Under the pieces are notes generated by a model, which had not been told where the DNA came from, did no database searches, and was given only the letters and a program-made list of their open reading frames with translations. A stretch of 64,000 bases of DNA. Origin: UBA6770 sp965660875 (GTDB taxonomy: Bacteria; Bacteroidota; Bacteroidia; Flavobacteriales_G; Salibacteraceae). The stretch is from the NCBI GenBank assembly GCA_965660875.1, contig CBFIBQ010000010.1:34000-97999 (forward strand). Reading direction: 5' to 3'. The position numbers and the translations under genes were made by a program. Positions 44,346 through 53,079 of this stretch are shown piece after piece; positions within the stretch are counted from its first letter, which is position 1, and every line of letters begins with the position of its first letter.

Positions 44346-45450
44346 TTACTCAACCTGCATTTTTGAGTTACCAAACTCCATAAGGTAAGCTTTGATGAAC
44401 ATTCCGATATCACCGTCCATTACCGATTGTACATCTGTCGATTCTTTATTGGTTCTAAGATCCTTTACCAGTTTATAGGGGTGCATTACATAGTTTCTTA
44501 TTTGGCTGCCCCACTCCACTTTCATCTTTGACCCTTCTATGGCGTCTCGCTCTTCTTGTCTTTTTCTAAGTTCCATTTCATAGAGCTTAGACTTCAGTAA
44601 TTTCATGGCATTCTCCTTGTTCTGAAGTTGCGACCGGGACTCCGTATTTCGTATTACTATTCCCGTAGGCTTGTGTTCCAAGCGCACGCCAGTTTCCACC
44701 TTATTTACATTCTGACCACCAGCACCACCAGAACGAAAGGTTTCGTATGCATAATCTGCTGGATTGACTTCTATCTCAATACTATCGTCAACCACAGGAT
44801 AAACAAAAACCGAAGCAAAGGAAGTATGCCGCTTCGCATTGGAGTCGAATGGGGAAATCCTTACCAATCGATGCACACCATTTTCACTTTTTAAAAAGCC
44901 GTATGCAAAGTCTCCACTTATTTCAATTCGAGCAGACTTTATTCCAGCACCATCCCCATCTAATTTCTCAGTAATTGTGGCCTTCAAGTTGTTTTTATCG
45001 CAGTACATCACATACATACGCAAAAGCATTTCTGCCCAATCCTGACTCTCAGTGCCTCCAGCGCCCGAATTAATTTCAAGAATTGCATCCAAAGCATCTT
45101 CCTCACTAGAAAGCATGTTTCTGAATTCTAGGTCATCTAAGGCCTCAATGAGCTTTTCTACCTGCTGATTTACCTCTTTTTCATTATCCTCACCTTCGTC
45201 ATAAAACTCTTTAAGCACCAATAAGTCCTCATATATAAGTTTGACTTTATCAAATGAGTCGACCCAAAACTTCTTTTGGTTTAGTTTTTTTAATATCCCC
45301 TCCGCTTCTTTTGGGTTATCCCAAAAGTCTGGGGCATGTGTGGCTTGCTCTTGATCCTCTATGTGTTCGCGTAGGTTATCTACGTCAAAGATGCCCCCTT
45401 AGGGCAACCAGCCGCCTATCAAATACTTTTACTTGATCTTGATTAATCAT
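44346..45450 (-). CDS. prfB: Peptide chain release factor 2, programmed +1 frameshift
   Basis: RF2 recognises UGA and UAA stops. Translation starts at ATG 45450 (MINQDQVKVFDRRLVALRGHL), 21 codons, then meets an in-frame TGA at 45387-45385. A +1 shift at CTT-TGA-C continues into the long frame (DVDNLREHIEDQ...), giving 367 residues, the normal RF2 length. The tripeptide anticodon SPF is in VRISPFDSNAKR and the catalytic GGQ in RSGGAGGQNVNKVETG. It follows recX by three bases. Feedback: low RF2 slows termination at the TGA and favours the shift. Confidence 0.95.
45384..45399 (-). promoter_or_regulatory. prfB programmed frameshift site
   Basis: Minus strand reads AGG GGG CAT CTT TGA C: a Shine-Dalgarno-like AGGGGG, the slippery CTT and the poor-context TGA C. 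Spacing is the same as in the classic E. coli site. Confidence 0.93.
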
Positions 45451-45453
45451 CGT

Positions 45454-45912
45454 TTAATTTAAATGCTCTTGAATATCCTTCCATTCATAACCTTTTTGAA
45501 ATAGGTAATTTTTTAGTTTGGACATTCGTTCAAATTTATTTGAAGCAATAATATCTTTTTCTTTTCGCTCGATTAATGCCTTGATAGCACTTTTATAAGC
45601 TTCATCCGAAATTTCCTGCAGTCCTAAAGCTATGCAAGGTTTTGAAACTCTTTTTTCTTTTAGCTTCTGCTGAATTTTATATTTTCCCCAGCGCTTGAGA
45701 TTAAATTTTCCGCGAACAAAGGAACGAGCAAAGCGTTCTTCATTCAGAAAATTGTACTCGATTAAAAAAGACACCAGCTCTCCAATAATAGAATAAGGTA
45801 TATTCCATGACTTTAGCTTCTCTTCTACTTCATAATGACAACGCTCTTGCATTGCACAATATGCCATTATTCGCCGCTTCGCTTCGTCTTTGGTGTACTT
45901 TCTTCCTTGCAT
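45454..45912 (-). CDS. recX: Regulatory protein RecX
   Basis: RecX-family protein of 152 residues, a modulator that limits RecA filament activity. It is built of three-helix repeats: KDEAKRRIMAYCAMQERCHYEVEEKLKSW, LVSFLIEYNFLNEERFARSFVRGKFNLKRWGKYKIQQKLKEKRV. Length is close to other RecX proteins. recA is not in the window. It lies 18 bases after rng and three before prfB. Confidence 0.9.
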   Translation of the reverse strand: MQGRKYTKDEAKRRIMAYCAMQERCHYEVEEKLKSWNIPYSIIGELVSFLIEYNFLNEERFARSFVRGKFNLKRWGKYKIQQKLKEKRVSKPCIALGLQEISDEAYKSAIKALIERKEKDIIASNKFERMSKLKNYLFQKGYEWKDIQEHLN

Positions 45913-45930
45913 AAAAGCAGTACTAAAGTA

Positions 45931-47484
45931 CTACTTCAGTTTTACCTCTTTACCTTCACCATTAAGAAAATGATATTCCATCAATGGCAACGAGTTTGAA
46001 GAAGTAATGGTTACCCAAACTCTAAATCTGAAGAGCCACTTGATTTGATATTGTCGCTTATTGGTTTTAAAGTAAGCTTCAATAAATGGATGACATTTTA
46101 TCGATAAGCTTTTAGGCTTCTCAAACTCCAATATTTTCAGCACTTCATTTTCAATATCATCAATCAATAAGATGGTTGCCCTTACCTCTATATTGCCTTC
46201 TTTAGTTTGTATAACTTCTGAAGTTTTAATATCCATTTCTGGACGAACCCTTTGCCTGGTGATTTGCACCAAACCAAACTTACTTGGAGGCAAAATATGA
46301 TGTTTGGCTTTATCGTTTTTCATAAAACCTTTGAGCGCATTTAAGAGCTCTTTACGACTTTCTGCTTTTCGTTGATCTATAAAATCAACTACAATAATGC
46401 CACCCATATCGCGCAAACGAAGCTGGCGTGCAATCTCTTCTGCAGACTCTATATTGACCCTAAGTGCATTGGTTTCCTGACTGTCTTCAGACTTTGATGT
46501 ATTGCCACTATTTACATCAATAACATGTAAAGCTTCTGTATGCTCAATAACCAAATATGCTCCCGAGGACATAGTCACATTACGGCCGAATAAAGCTTTT
46601 ATCTGCTTTTCTATACCGTAACTATCAAAGATGGGTTTCTTGGCAGTGTGTTGCTTTAAAATACCAACTTTTTCAGGCGCTATTGTACCAATATAGTTTT
46701 TGATCTCCCCATACAACTGTGCATCGTCAATAGCAATACTGTTGAAACTCGGAGTTAATATATCTCTCAGCAATGCCGCAGATTTGCCCAATTCACCAAG
46801 AAGCTTCTTTGGTGACTTAGCATCGGTTAGCACCTTATGCATATCCGACCAACGGCTAAATAAGTCTGTTAGGTCTTGGTCGAGTTCGGCAACTTTTTTA
46901 TTCTCGGCAACCGTCCGAATAATCACTCCAAAGTTTTTGGGTTTGATACTATCAATCAAACTTTTTAGCCGCGTTCTCTCGGCTTTACTTCTGATTTTAG
47001 ATGATATATTCACCTTTTCAGAAAAAGGTACCAAAATTAAAAACCGTCCCGCTAAACTGATCTCGCAGTTTATCCTCGGGCCTTTTGTTGAAATAGGCTC
47101 TTTGGCAATCTGAACCAACACTTCTTGACCTTGTGTTAGCACATCTTTGACATTGCCATTTTTATCTATGTCTTTACTGAATGAAAAATCCGCAAGGTCC
47201 GGTGTCTTTTGTTTTCCTGACCGCGAATTTTTAACGAACTTCTGTAATGATTGTAACTGCGGACCCAAATCCAAGTAGTGCAAGAACGCATCGCGCTCAT
47301 ATCCTACATTTACAAAGGCCGCATTTAATCCAGGTACAAGTTTTTTTACCCTACCTAAGTAAATATCACCGACAGAAAACTCGTTATTTGGTTTTTCTTC
47401 ATGAAGTTCTACCAGCTTCTTGTCTTCTAGAAGCGCAATTTTCACTTCAGAGGAAGATGCGTTAATAACTAATTCTTTATTCAC
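45931..47484 (-). CDS. rng: Ribonuclease G/E family endoribonuclease
   Basis: Endoribonuclease of 517 residues acting in rRNA maturation and mRNA turnover. N-terminal S1-like domain (GDIYLGRVKKLVPGLNAAFVNVGYERDAFLHYLDLG), RNase-H-like and catalytic regions with the acidic residues in HVIDVNSGN and IIVVDFIDQRK, then the QITRQRVRPE block. Length matches RNase G, without the long scaffold tail of RNase E. Start is a GTG at 47484. A short hairpin (CCCTCA-ATT-TGAGGG, 47520-47534) in the 72-base gap upstream could tune read-through. Confidence 0.92.
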   Translation of the reverse strand: MNKELVINASSSEVKIALLEDKKLVELHEEKPNNEFSVGDIYLGRVKKLVPGLNAAFVNVGYERDAFLHYLDLGPQLQSLQKFVKNSRSGKQKTPDLADFSFSKDIDKNGNVKDVLTQGQEVLVQIAKEPISTKGPRINCEISLAGRFLILVPFSEKVNISSKIRSKAERTRLKSLIDSIKPKNFGVIIRTVAENKKVAELDQDLTDLFSRWSDMHKVLTDAKSPKKLLGELGKSAALLRDILTPSFNSIAIDDAQLYGEIKNYIGTIAPEKVGILKQHTAKKPIFDSYGIEKQIKALFGRNVTMSSGAYLVIEHTEALHVIDVNSGNTSKSEDSQETNALRVNIESAEEIARQLRLRDMGGIIVVDFIDQRKAESRKELLNALKGFMKNDKAKHHILPPSKFGLVQITRQRVRPEMDIKTSEVIQTKEGNIEVRATILLIDDIENEVLKILEFEKPKSLSIKCHPFIEAYFKTNKRQYQIKWLFRFRVWVTITSSNSLPLMEYHFLNGEGKEVKLK

Positions 47485-47556
47485 TTTACCCTCTGATTAA
47501 AAAGAAACAAAACGCTTAACCCTCAATTTGAGGGCTAAGGCAACAACTGAACAAGC

Positions 47557-47646
47557 CTATTTACGCTTGTGTCTGTTCTTTCTCAGTCTCTTTTTTCTCT
47601 TATGAGTGGCAATCTTGTGTCTTTTTCTTTTTTTACCGCTTGGCAT
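47557..47646 (-). CDS. Tiny basic COX24/AURKAIP1-like protein, 29 residues
   Basis: ATG at 47646 to TAG at 47557. The product begins MPSGKKRKRHKIATHKRKKR and is nearly all Lys, Arg and His. This matches the very short AURKAIP1/COX24 (DUF1713) proteins of Bacteroidota, relatives of a mitochondrial small-subunit ribosomal protein and of mycobacterial bS22, so it is probably a ribosome-bound peptide; that role is inferred. It lies two bases from the TPR gene stop and 72 bases before rng. Confidence 0.85.
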   Translation of the reverse strand: MPSGKKRKRHKIATHKRKKRLRKNRHKRK

Positions 47647-47648
47647 AA

Positions 47649-48155
47649 CTAAGATTTTTTAATTTCTTCAATTAATTCATTTGCATTGTCTTTCAGCTCC
47701 TTTGAAGCTTCAGATTGCATTATTTTATCCAATTCTATTTGTGCCTTTTCAGGTTGATTGTCACCAATCAAACACCTAGAAAGAAGCAACCTTGCGTCTT
47801 GATTTTCTGGTTCTAACTCCAAAATAGTTTCAAACCTTCCAATACCTTTATCAAATTGACCACTTTGGATACTAAAAACTCCCAAGTAGTACAACGCTTT
47901 AGTATTTTCTGAGTCTTCCTCTAACACTTCTTTCAAAAGAGCAATTCCTTTCATAGGAGCTCCTTTTCCGGAGGTTATAATCTCAACAGCAGTTTCAATT
48001 TTTTCATCAACACCTTGTTCCTCACCAGCCACTTTCACAGCTTGCTCAGACTTCGGTTTATCTGCCCCCTTGTGAGGTAAAAACATCAAAGTAACACCAA
48101 CTGCCGCAATAACAGCTATAGCAACAATTTGACCGCGATGTTTCTGAAAATTCAA
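47649..48155 (-). CDS. Membrane-anchored TPR protein
   Basis: Protein of 168 residues with an uncleaved N-terminal membrane helix (residues 9-28, IVAIAVIAAVGVTLMFL) and a soluble region with three TPR-like helix pairs (AIVEIITSGKGAPMKGIALLKEVL-like, TKALYYLGVFSIQSGQFDKGIGRFETIL, QDARLLLSRCLIGDNQPEKAQIEL). A scaffold in the envelope or at the membrane; partner unknown. It lies four bases after the HU gene and two before the COX24-like gene. Confidence 0.8.
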   Translation of the reverse strand: MNFQKHRGQIVAIAVIAAVGVTLMFLPHKGADKPKSEQAVKVAGEEQGVDEKIETAVEIITSGKGAPMKGIALLKEVLEEDSENTKALYYLGVFSIQSGQFDKGIGRFETILELEPENQDARLLLSRCLIGDNQPEKAQIELDKIMQSEASKELKDNANELIEEIKKS

Positions 48156-48159
48156 ATTA

Positions 48160-48450
48160 CTACTTAACTTTCACTTTGTTTTTAACCTGACTAGCAAACG
48201 TTTTCGAAGGTTTGAAAGCAGGAATATAATGAGCAGGTATAATGATACTTGTATTCTTAGAAATATTTCTACCTGTTTTTTCTGCTCTTTTCTTGATAAT
48301 AAAGCTTCCAAAACCTCTTAAGTAAACATTATCACCTTTTTCCATTGCATTCTTTACAGAACCCATAAATGCCTCCACAGTTTCTTGAACAACATTTTTT
48401 TCAACTCCTGTAGATTCAGCGATTTCGTTTACAATATCAGCCTTTGTCAT
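48160..48450 (-). CDS. HU/IHF-family DNA-binding protein
   Basis: Histone-like DNA-bending protein of 96 residues: MTKADIVNEIAESTGVEKNVVQETVEAFM, GDNVYLRGFGSFIIKKRAEKTGRNISKNT and IPAHYIPAFKPSKTF, the last containing the beta-arm Pro region. Subunit of a homodimer that organises the nucleoid. First gene of a run to prfB. It has a perfect -7 box upstream, and the predicted leader begins with a stable hairpin. Confidence 0.95.
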   Translation of the reverse strand: MTKADIVNEIAESTGVEKNVVQETVEAFMGSVKNAMEKGDNVYLRGFGSFIIKKRAEKTGRNISKNTSIIIPAHYIPAFKPSKTFASQVKNKVKVK

Positions 48451-48503
48451 TATGATTAAATTTTTTGTATTTCTCTAATATTTAATTCGTTATAGAAACG
48501 ATA

Positions 48504-48530
48504 CCCCGTTTTTAACGGGGCGCAAATATA
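48504..48530 (-). promoter_or_regulatory. HU promoter -7 box and 5' leader hairpin
   Basis: Minus strand: TATATTTG (48530-48523), then CG, then CCCCGTT-AAA-AACGGGG (48520-48504). The transcript should begin at or just inside the stem-loop, leaving a leader of about 65-70 nt. No T-run follows the stem, so it is not a terminator for either strand. Confidence 0.5.
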
Positions 48531-48565
48531 TAATTTTAAATATAGTATTGTCTCGCTTCTCTAGC

Positions 48566-48573
48566 TAATTTTG
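48566..48573 (+). promoter_or_regulatory. -7 box of mutY
   Basis: TAATTTTG, nine bases before the mutY ATG at 48583. An ATTG at 48547 lies 15 bases upstream. The box overlaps a TTG codon in the mutY frame, which argues against that TTG as the start. Confidence 0.45.
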
Positions 48574-48582
48574 AAGGAATTA

Positions 48583-49626
48583 ATGAAAGACAATTATTTT
48601 TCACATACGCTGCTCGATTGGTTCGAGCAAAACAAGAGAGACTTACCTTGGAGAAATACCACAGATGCTTATAAAATATGGCTAAGTGAAGTGATCCTGC
48701 AGCAGACTAGAGTAGCTCAGGGTCTGCCATATTACGAGAAGTTTATCCAGAAATACCCAACGGTTTACGATTTGGCAAATGCAACGGAGCAAGAAGTACT
48801 AAAAAATTGGCAAGGTCTAGGGTACTATTCTCGCGCACGGAATATGAGGCACACGGCAAAAACCGTTGTAGAAAGTGGTGAACCTTTTCCAGACTCTTAT
48901 GAAAAATTAATCCGTTTAAAGGGTATTGGTGATTACACTGCTTCTGCCGTTGCAACTTTCTCAAGCAATGAAAAAGTAGCCGTATTAGATGGAAATGTTT
49001 TTCGCCTTTTAAGCAGGTATTTTGGTATTGAAGAACCCATAGATGTTGCGAAAAGTAAAAAAATATTCAAAAAAATTGCGGTTGACCTACTGCCCAAGCA
49101 CTCCGTATCGGCTTACAATCAGGCAATTATGGAATTTGGTGCCTTGCAGTGTACACCAAAAAAACCTAACTGTTCCAATTGTCCATTGGCGTTGGATTGC
49201 TTTGCGCACAAAAACAATAAAGTCGATAGTTTACCCGTCAAGAGCAAAAAACAACTAAAAAAAAAGCTGTACTTAAACTACATTATTTTCAGAGCAAATG
49301 ATTTGGTGCTCGTTAGAAAACGAGAGAAAATAGGAGTTTGGGAAGGGTTGTATGATTTTACAGCCATTGAAAAAACTGAACCGCTGCCTGACGATGAAGT
49401 GCTTTTTAGCGCTAAAGAAATAGCGGGTCAGGAACTTCAAATATTACAAAAACCGAAACGAGAGTACAAACACATCTTAAGCCATATTGTATTTCATGCT
49501 CAGTTTTGGGAAATCCATGTCCCTTTCAAGTTTGAACCCAAAGAAAAAAACTGCAAATGGGTAAAAAGTTCGACCTTAGGCGCTCTGCCCGTATCGCGCC
49601 TGGTGGAAAAATACCTTGAAGGCTAA
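48583..49626 (+). CDS. mutY: A/G-specific adenine DNA glycosylase MutY
   Basis: Base-excision enzyme of 347 residues removing adenine opposite 8-oxoguanine. Start ATG 48583; a TTG at 48571 would add four residues but lies in the promoter. HhH-GPD domain with LPWRNTTDAYKIWLSEVILQQTRV, helix-hairpin-helix LKGIGDYTASAVA and catalytic Asp in AVLDGNV. The iron-sulfur ligands are C-x6-C-x2-C-x5-C (CTPKKPNCSNCPLALDC). The C-terminal NUDIX-like domain (from about 230) reads the oxoG. It precedes ssb by 48 bases. Confidence 0.95.
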   Translation: MKDNYFSHTLLDWFEQNKRDLPWRNTTDAYKIWLSEVILQQTRVAQGLPYYEKFIQKYPTVYDLANATEQEVLKNWQGLGYYSRARNMRHTAKTVVESGEPFPDSYEKLIRLKGIGDYTASAVATFSSNEKVAVLDGNVFRLLSRYFGIEEPIDVAKSKKIFKKIAVDLLPKHSVSAYNQAIMEFGALQCTPKKPNCSNCPLALDCFAHKNNKVDSLPVKSKKQLKKKLYLNYIIFRANDLVLVRKREKIGVWEGLYDFTAIEKTEPLPDDEVLFSAKEIAGQELQILQKPKREYKHILSHIVFHAQFWEIHVPFKFEPKEKNCKWVKSSTLGALPVSRLVEKYLEG

Positions 49627-49648
49627 ACTTATGGGTATCAATAATTTT

Positions 49649-49656
49649 TAGCTTTG
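49649..49656 (+). promoter_or_regulatory. -7 box of ssb
   Basis: Perfect TAGCTTTG, 18 bases before the ssb ATG; weak TTATG in place of the -33 element. Confidence 0.45.
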
Positions 49657-49674
49657 TACAACAAACAATTGTAT

Positions 49675-50061
49675 ATGGCTGGAAGCGTAAATAAAGTAAT
49701 CTTAGTGGGTAATTTAGGAAAAGACCCTGAGGTGAGGCACTTTGAAGAAGGTCGATCGGTTGCATCTTTCCCAATTGCTACTTCTGAGTCTTATAAAGAT
49801 AAAAACGGACAAACCGTTGAAAATACAGACTGGCACAATGTTGTAATTTGGAGAACTGGTCTTGTTGGTGTAGCAGAGAAGTACTTGAATAAAGGTAAAA
49901 AGGTGTACATTGAAGGTAGACTCAAAACCCGTTCGTATGAAGACCAAGAAAAGAAGACCAAATACATAACTGAAGTATTAGTGGAGAACTTAGTGTTACT
50001 GGGCACGCCACCTTCTGCGGACAGCAAAAATAACGCACCAGAGGATGATAAACCCTTTTAA
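49675..50061 (+). CDS. ssb: Single-stranded DNA-binding protein
   Basis: OB-fold protein of 128 residues: SVNKVILVGNLGKDPEVRHFEEGRSVASFPIATSE, DWHNVVIWRTGLVGVAEKYLNKGKKVYIEGRLKTRSYED. The acidic C-terminal tip ends PEDDKPF, matching the DDxPF motif that recruits repair and replication partners. I start at ATG 49675 (MAGSVNKV); an upstream TTG would add seven residues. gldE follows by 32 bases. Confidence 0.96.
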   Translation: MAGSVNKVILVGNLGKDPEVRHFEEGRSVASFPIATSESYKDKNGQTVENTDWHNVVIWRTGLVGVAEKYLNKGKKVYIEGRLKTRSYEDQEKKTKYITEVLVENLVLLGTPPSADSKNNAPEDDKPF

Positions 50062-50093
50062 ACCCACCAATATGTCGGATTTAAACTAAATAA

Positions 50094-51440
50094 ATGGAAC
50101 CTCCGCCGGAGATTTTATTGCACTTCCAAACACTTAGCATTATAAGAGGGTTTGATACCGAATCCTTGATTGAAATCGTTGTTATGTTTATTCTGCTGTT
50201 GGCTTCTGGACTGATTTCAGGGTCAGAAGTAGCGTTTTTCTCGTTGGAACCTAAAGATATCAATGAGTTAGAAAACGAAAACAATAAATCTAACCAACAA
50301 ATTCTCGACTTACTCAGATACCCAAAAAGATTATTGGCGACCATTCTCATCGCAAATAACTTAGTAAATGTTGCCATTATTATATTGTCAACTGCTATTA
50401 TCGACAACATATTTGATTTTTCCAATAACCCACTCGTTGGTTTCTTGATTCAAGTAGTTATCGTGACCTTCCTGCTCCTGCTTTTTGGTGAAGTGATTCC
50501 TAAAATTTATAGCAATCGGAACTCGAAAAAAATCACGCAAATCATGGCCTTCCCAATGATACTATTGCGAAGGGTTTTTCTTCCATTGAGTTTAGGTTTG
50601 GTAAGGTCCACAAACTTTATTGGAAATCGGCTACAAAAAAAATCAGATAACATTTCCGTTGATGAGCTTTCACATGCTTTAGAGTTGACTAAAGAGGACG
50701 ATGTGAATGAGGATGAGCAAAAAATATTAAAGGGAATAGTAAAGTTTGGCAATACGGATGTGAAGCAAATTATGACTTCAAGAATGGATGTTTTTGCACT
50801 CGATTGCTCTGAAACTTTTGATACCATTCAAGAACAGATTTTGGAAGCAGGCTACTCAAGAATACCTGTATATAAAAATAACTTTGATAGTGTAGAAGGA
50901 TTATTGTATGTCAAAGACTTGATTCCATACATAAACGAACCTTCCAGTTTTAAATGGCAAGATTTGTTGAGGCAGCCTTTTTTTGTACCCGAGAATAAAA
51001 AAATTGATGATCTGCTTGAGGAAATACAAATAAAAAAGGTTCATTTTGCCATTGTTGTAGACGAGTATGGAGGTACCTCTGGAATCGTAACCTTGGAGGA
51101 TATTATAGAAGAAATTGTAGGAGATATCTCGGACGAATTTGATGACGATAACCTCACCTATTCAAAACTTGATGACTCCACTTACATTTTTGAAGGAAAA
51201 ACTCCGCTGAATGACTTCTACCGATTGCTGGATATTAATGGAGATTATTTTGAAGAGAATAAAGGAGACTCCGATACACTAGCGGGTTTTATTATTGAGC
51301 AAGCCGGACATATTCCTAAAAAAGGTGATCAGCTTGACTTTTTGCATTTTACTTTTACCACAGAGTCTGCTGATGATAGAAGGGTAACCTCAATTAAAGT
51401 GAACATCCACAATACCGAAAGCAGCGAAAATGAAGATTAA
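50094..51440 (+). CDS. gldE: Gliding motility-associated CNNM/CBS protein GldE
   Basis: Membrane protein of 448 residues. N-terminal CNNM-type helices (FILLLASGLISGSEVAFFSLEP, YPKRLLATILIANNLVNVAIIILS), two CBS domains (about 215-335) with MTSRMDVFALD and VHFAIVVDEYGGTSGIVTLEDIIEEIVGDI, and a CorC/HlyC C-terminal domain. The family also covers Mg2+/Co2+ transport-like proteins; the gldE name follows from its position between ssb and gldD, the arrangement known from Flavobacterium. It overlaps gldD by 11 bases. Confidence 0.9.
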   Translation: MEPPPEILLHFQTLSIIRGFDTESLIEIVVMFILLLASGLISGSEVAFFSLEPKDINELENENNKSNQQILDLLRYPKRLLATILIANNLVNVAIIILSTAIIDNIFDFSNNPLVGFLIQVVIVTFLLLLFGEVIPKIYSNRNSKKITQIMAFPMILLRRVFLPLSLGLVRSTNFIGNRLQKKSDNISVDELSHALELTKEDDVNEDEQKILKGIVKFGNTDVKQIMTSRMDVFALDCSETFDTIQEQILEAGYSRIPVYKNNFDSVEGLLYVKDLIPYINEPSSFKWQDLLRQPFFVPENKKIDDLLEEIQIKKVHFAIVVDEYGGTSGIVTLEDIIEEIVGDISDEFDDDNLTYSKLDDSTYIFEGKTPLNDFYRLLDINGDYFEENKGDSDTLAGFIIEQAGHIPKKGDQLDFLHFTFTTESADDRRVTSIKVNIHNTESSENED

Positions 51441-52020
51441 TTCAAGCTATTTACTCCTTCTATCTGTAATGATTTCTGTGCTAGCCTGTGAAACAGAGCA
51501 AACACAGACACCCAGACCTAGAGGATATATGCGTGTTGATTTTCCAAACAAAGGCTATATGAGCCACGATGGTTCGTGTCCGTATAAATTTGAATATCCG
51601 GTTCGTTCTTTAATTGATACCAATATTCGGCGCGTAAAACAGCCCTGCTGGCTCAACTTACATTACCCTCAATACGGAGCAACTATGCATTTTACTTACA
51701 GCAAAATCACCAGAGACTCGTTATTTCAATACGTTGAAGATGCTAGAAAGCTAGCTATGAAGCATACTGTAAGGGCGGATGATATAAAAGAACGTTATTA
51801 TGAAAATCCACAACATCAAGTTTATGGTGTTGCCTATGAGTTTGAGGGAAATGTTGCCTCTAACTTTCAGTTCTTTTTAACCGATAGCAACCAACACTTT
51901 GTGCGTGGTTCTTTATATTTTAATATGAAGCCTAACCCGGACTCCTTAAAGCCAGTAATTGAATACGTTAAAAAGGATATGTATAAGCTTATTGAGACCT
52001 TGGAATGGAAGGATAAATAA
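51430..52020 (+). CDS. gldD: Gliding motility lipoprotein GldD
   Basis: Lipoprotein of 196 residues. Signal peptide with lipobox VLAC (Cys20), then the GldD hallmark TPRPRGYMRVDFPNKGYM and the conserved CPYKFEYPV...CWLNLHYPQYGATMHFTYS. GldD is required for gliding and T9SS function in Flavobacterium johnsoniae. Starts 11 bases inside gldE and overlaps the convergent ctaA by 32 bases. Confidence 0.93.
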   Translation: MKINSSYLLLLSVMISVLACETEQTQTPRPRGYMRVDFPNKGYMSHDGSCPYKFEYPVRSLIDTNIRRVKQPCWLNLHYPQYGATMHFTYSKITRDSLFQYVEDARKLAMKHTVRADDIKERYYENPQHQVYGVAYEFEGNVASNFQFFLTDSNQHFVRGSLYFNMKPNPDSLKPVIEYVKKDMYKLIETLEWKDK

Positions 52021-53026
52021 TGCTATGCAATAAGAATACACTGGACCCTAAAACAACCAGAGCACCTGCCTGATGCAATACGCCAAGGGAAATTGGCACG
52101 TGCATCAATAAAGTCAGCACTCCCAAGGCAAATTGAAAGATCACCGCAATCAATACTACCCGTATCGCTTTGACTTGATCCGACAAGAAGGAACGCTTCA
52201 TTCCTTTTGAGTACAGCAGAAAAACAAGCACTACTAATAAAATTCCCAGTGTGCGATGAACAAACTGTATGCCCGACTTACCTTCTAAAAAATTCAAATA
52301 AACTGGATCTAAAATCCACACGGAATCGGCTATCAACTGGCCATCCATTAAGGGCCAAGTGTTGTGCACAAATCCGGCATGAGTTCCAGCCACAAAGGCC
52401 CCAAATACAATTTGTGCTATCAAAATACCAATAAAAGTAAGCACCATTTTCCCAAAGCTATCCAAGGAAACACGCACCTTAGTTTCTCGCCACAGATTCA
52501 AGCAAATCCAAAATATGACCATGCAAGTAATAAAAGCTGTGATCAAATGAGCCGCCAACCTAAAATGACTCACCCTCGGTTCATTTACCAATCCACTTTT
52601 TACCATAAACCAGCCTAAAAAAGCTTGAAAAGCACCTAGGCCAAAAACTAATATCAATTGGAGTGTTAATTTACGGCTCAACCAACCTTTAAAAAGAAAG
52701 AATAGAAAGGGAATTAAGAAAATTACACCTAATACCCTGCCCAGCAAACGATGCACAAACTCCCACCAAAAAATAGACTTAAAATCACTTAAGGTATAGT
52801 CGGAGTTGAGCTCTTTAAACTCGGGCGATTGCTGATACGCTTCAAAAGTTTGCTGCCATTCTATATCTGTGGACGGTGGAACAGCTCCTACAATGAGATG
52901 CCAATCCGTCATACTCAATCCGCTGTTCGTTAATCGTGTTATACCTCCAACCACAACCATCAGAAAGACGAATAACGCCCCTGATAATAACCAAACTGTG
53001 ATAATTTTTTTTCTTGAATTGACCAT
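51989..53026 (-). CDS. ctaA: Heme A synthase (COX15/CtaA)
   Basis: Eight-helix membrane protein of 345 residues that oxidises heme O to heme A for aa3-type cytochrome oxidase. Conserved blocks: VVVGGITRLTNSGLSMTDWHLIVGAVPP, WWEFVHRLLGRVLG, QAFLGWFMVKSGL, VSHFRLAAHL, GIQFVHRTLGI and LGVLHQAGALVVLG, with the His ligands of both heme sites. Its 3' end overlaps gldD by 32 bases. A -7 box TACCTTTG lies 17 bases before the ATG (53044-53051). Confidence 0.93.
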   Translation of the reverse strand: MVNSRKKIITVWLLSGALFVFLMVVVGGITRLTNSGLSMTDWHLIVGAVPPSTDIEWQQTFEAYQQSPEFKELNSDYTLSDFKSIFWWEFVHRLLGRVLGVIFLIPFLFFLFKGWLSRKLTLQLILVFGLGAFQAFLGWFMVKSGLVNEPRVSHFRLAAHLITAFITCMVIFWICLNLWRETKVRVSLDSFGKMVLTFIGILIAQIVFGAFVAGTHAGFVHNTWPLMDGQLIADSVWILDPVYLNFLEGKSGIQFVHRTLGILLVVLVFLLYSKGMKRSFLSDQVKAIRVVLIAVIFQFALGVLTLLMHVPISLGVLHQAGALVVLGSSVFLLHSIIYPSIPRSQ

Positions 53027-53043
53027 TATTTATTTTAAAAAAA

Positions 53044-53051
53044 CAAAGGTA
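53044..53051 (-). promoter_or_regulatory. -7 box of ctaA
   Basis: Perfect TACCTTTG on the minus strand, 17 bases before the ATG; no clear -33 element. Confidence 0.45.
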
Positions 53052-53079
53052 ATTCTCGAAGGTTGAAAGAAAGTGGATT

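Noticed and set aside
44346..45221. Truncated RF2 starting at a TTG
   Set aside because: The missing N-terminus is encoded upstream in another frame and joined by the programmed frameshift, so the gene is intact.
47520..47534. CCCTCA-ATT-TGAGGG hairpin before rng as a terminator
   Set aside because: Stem is short and no clean T-run follows on the minus strand; at most an attenuator, so mentioned only with rng.
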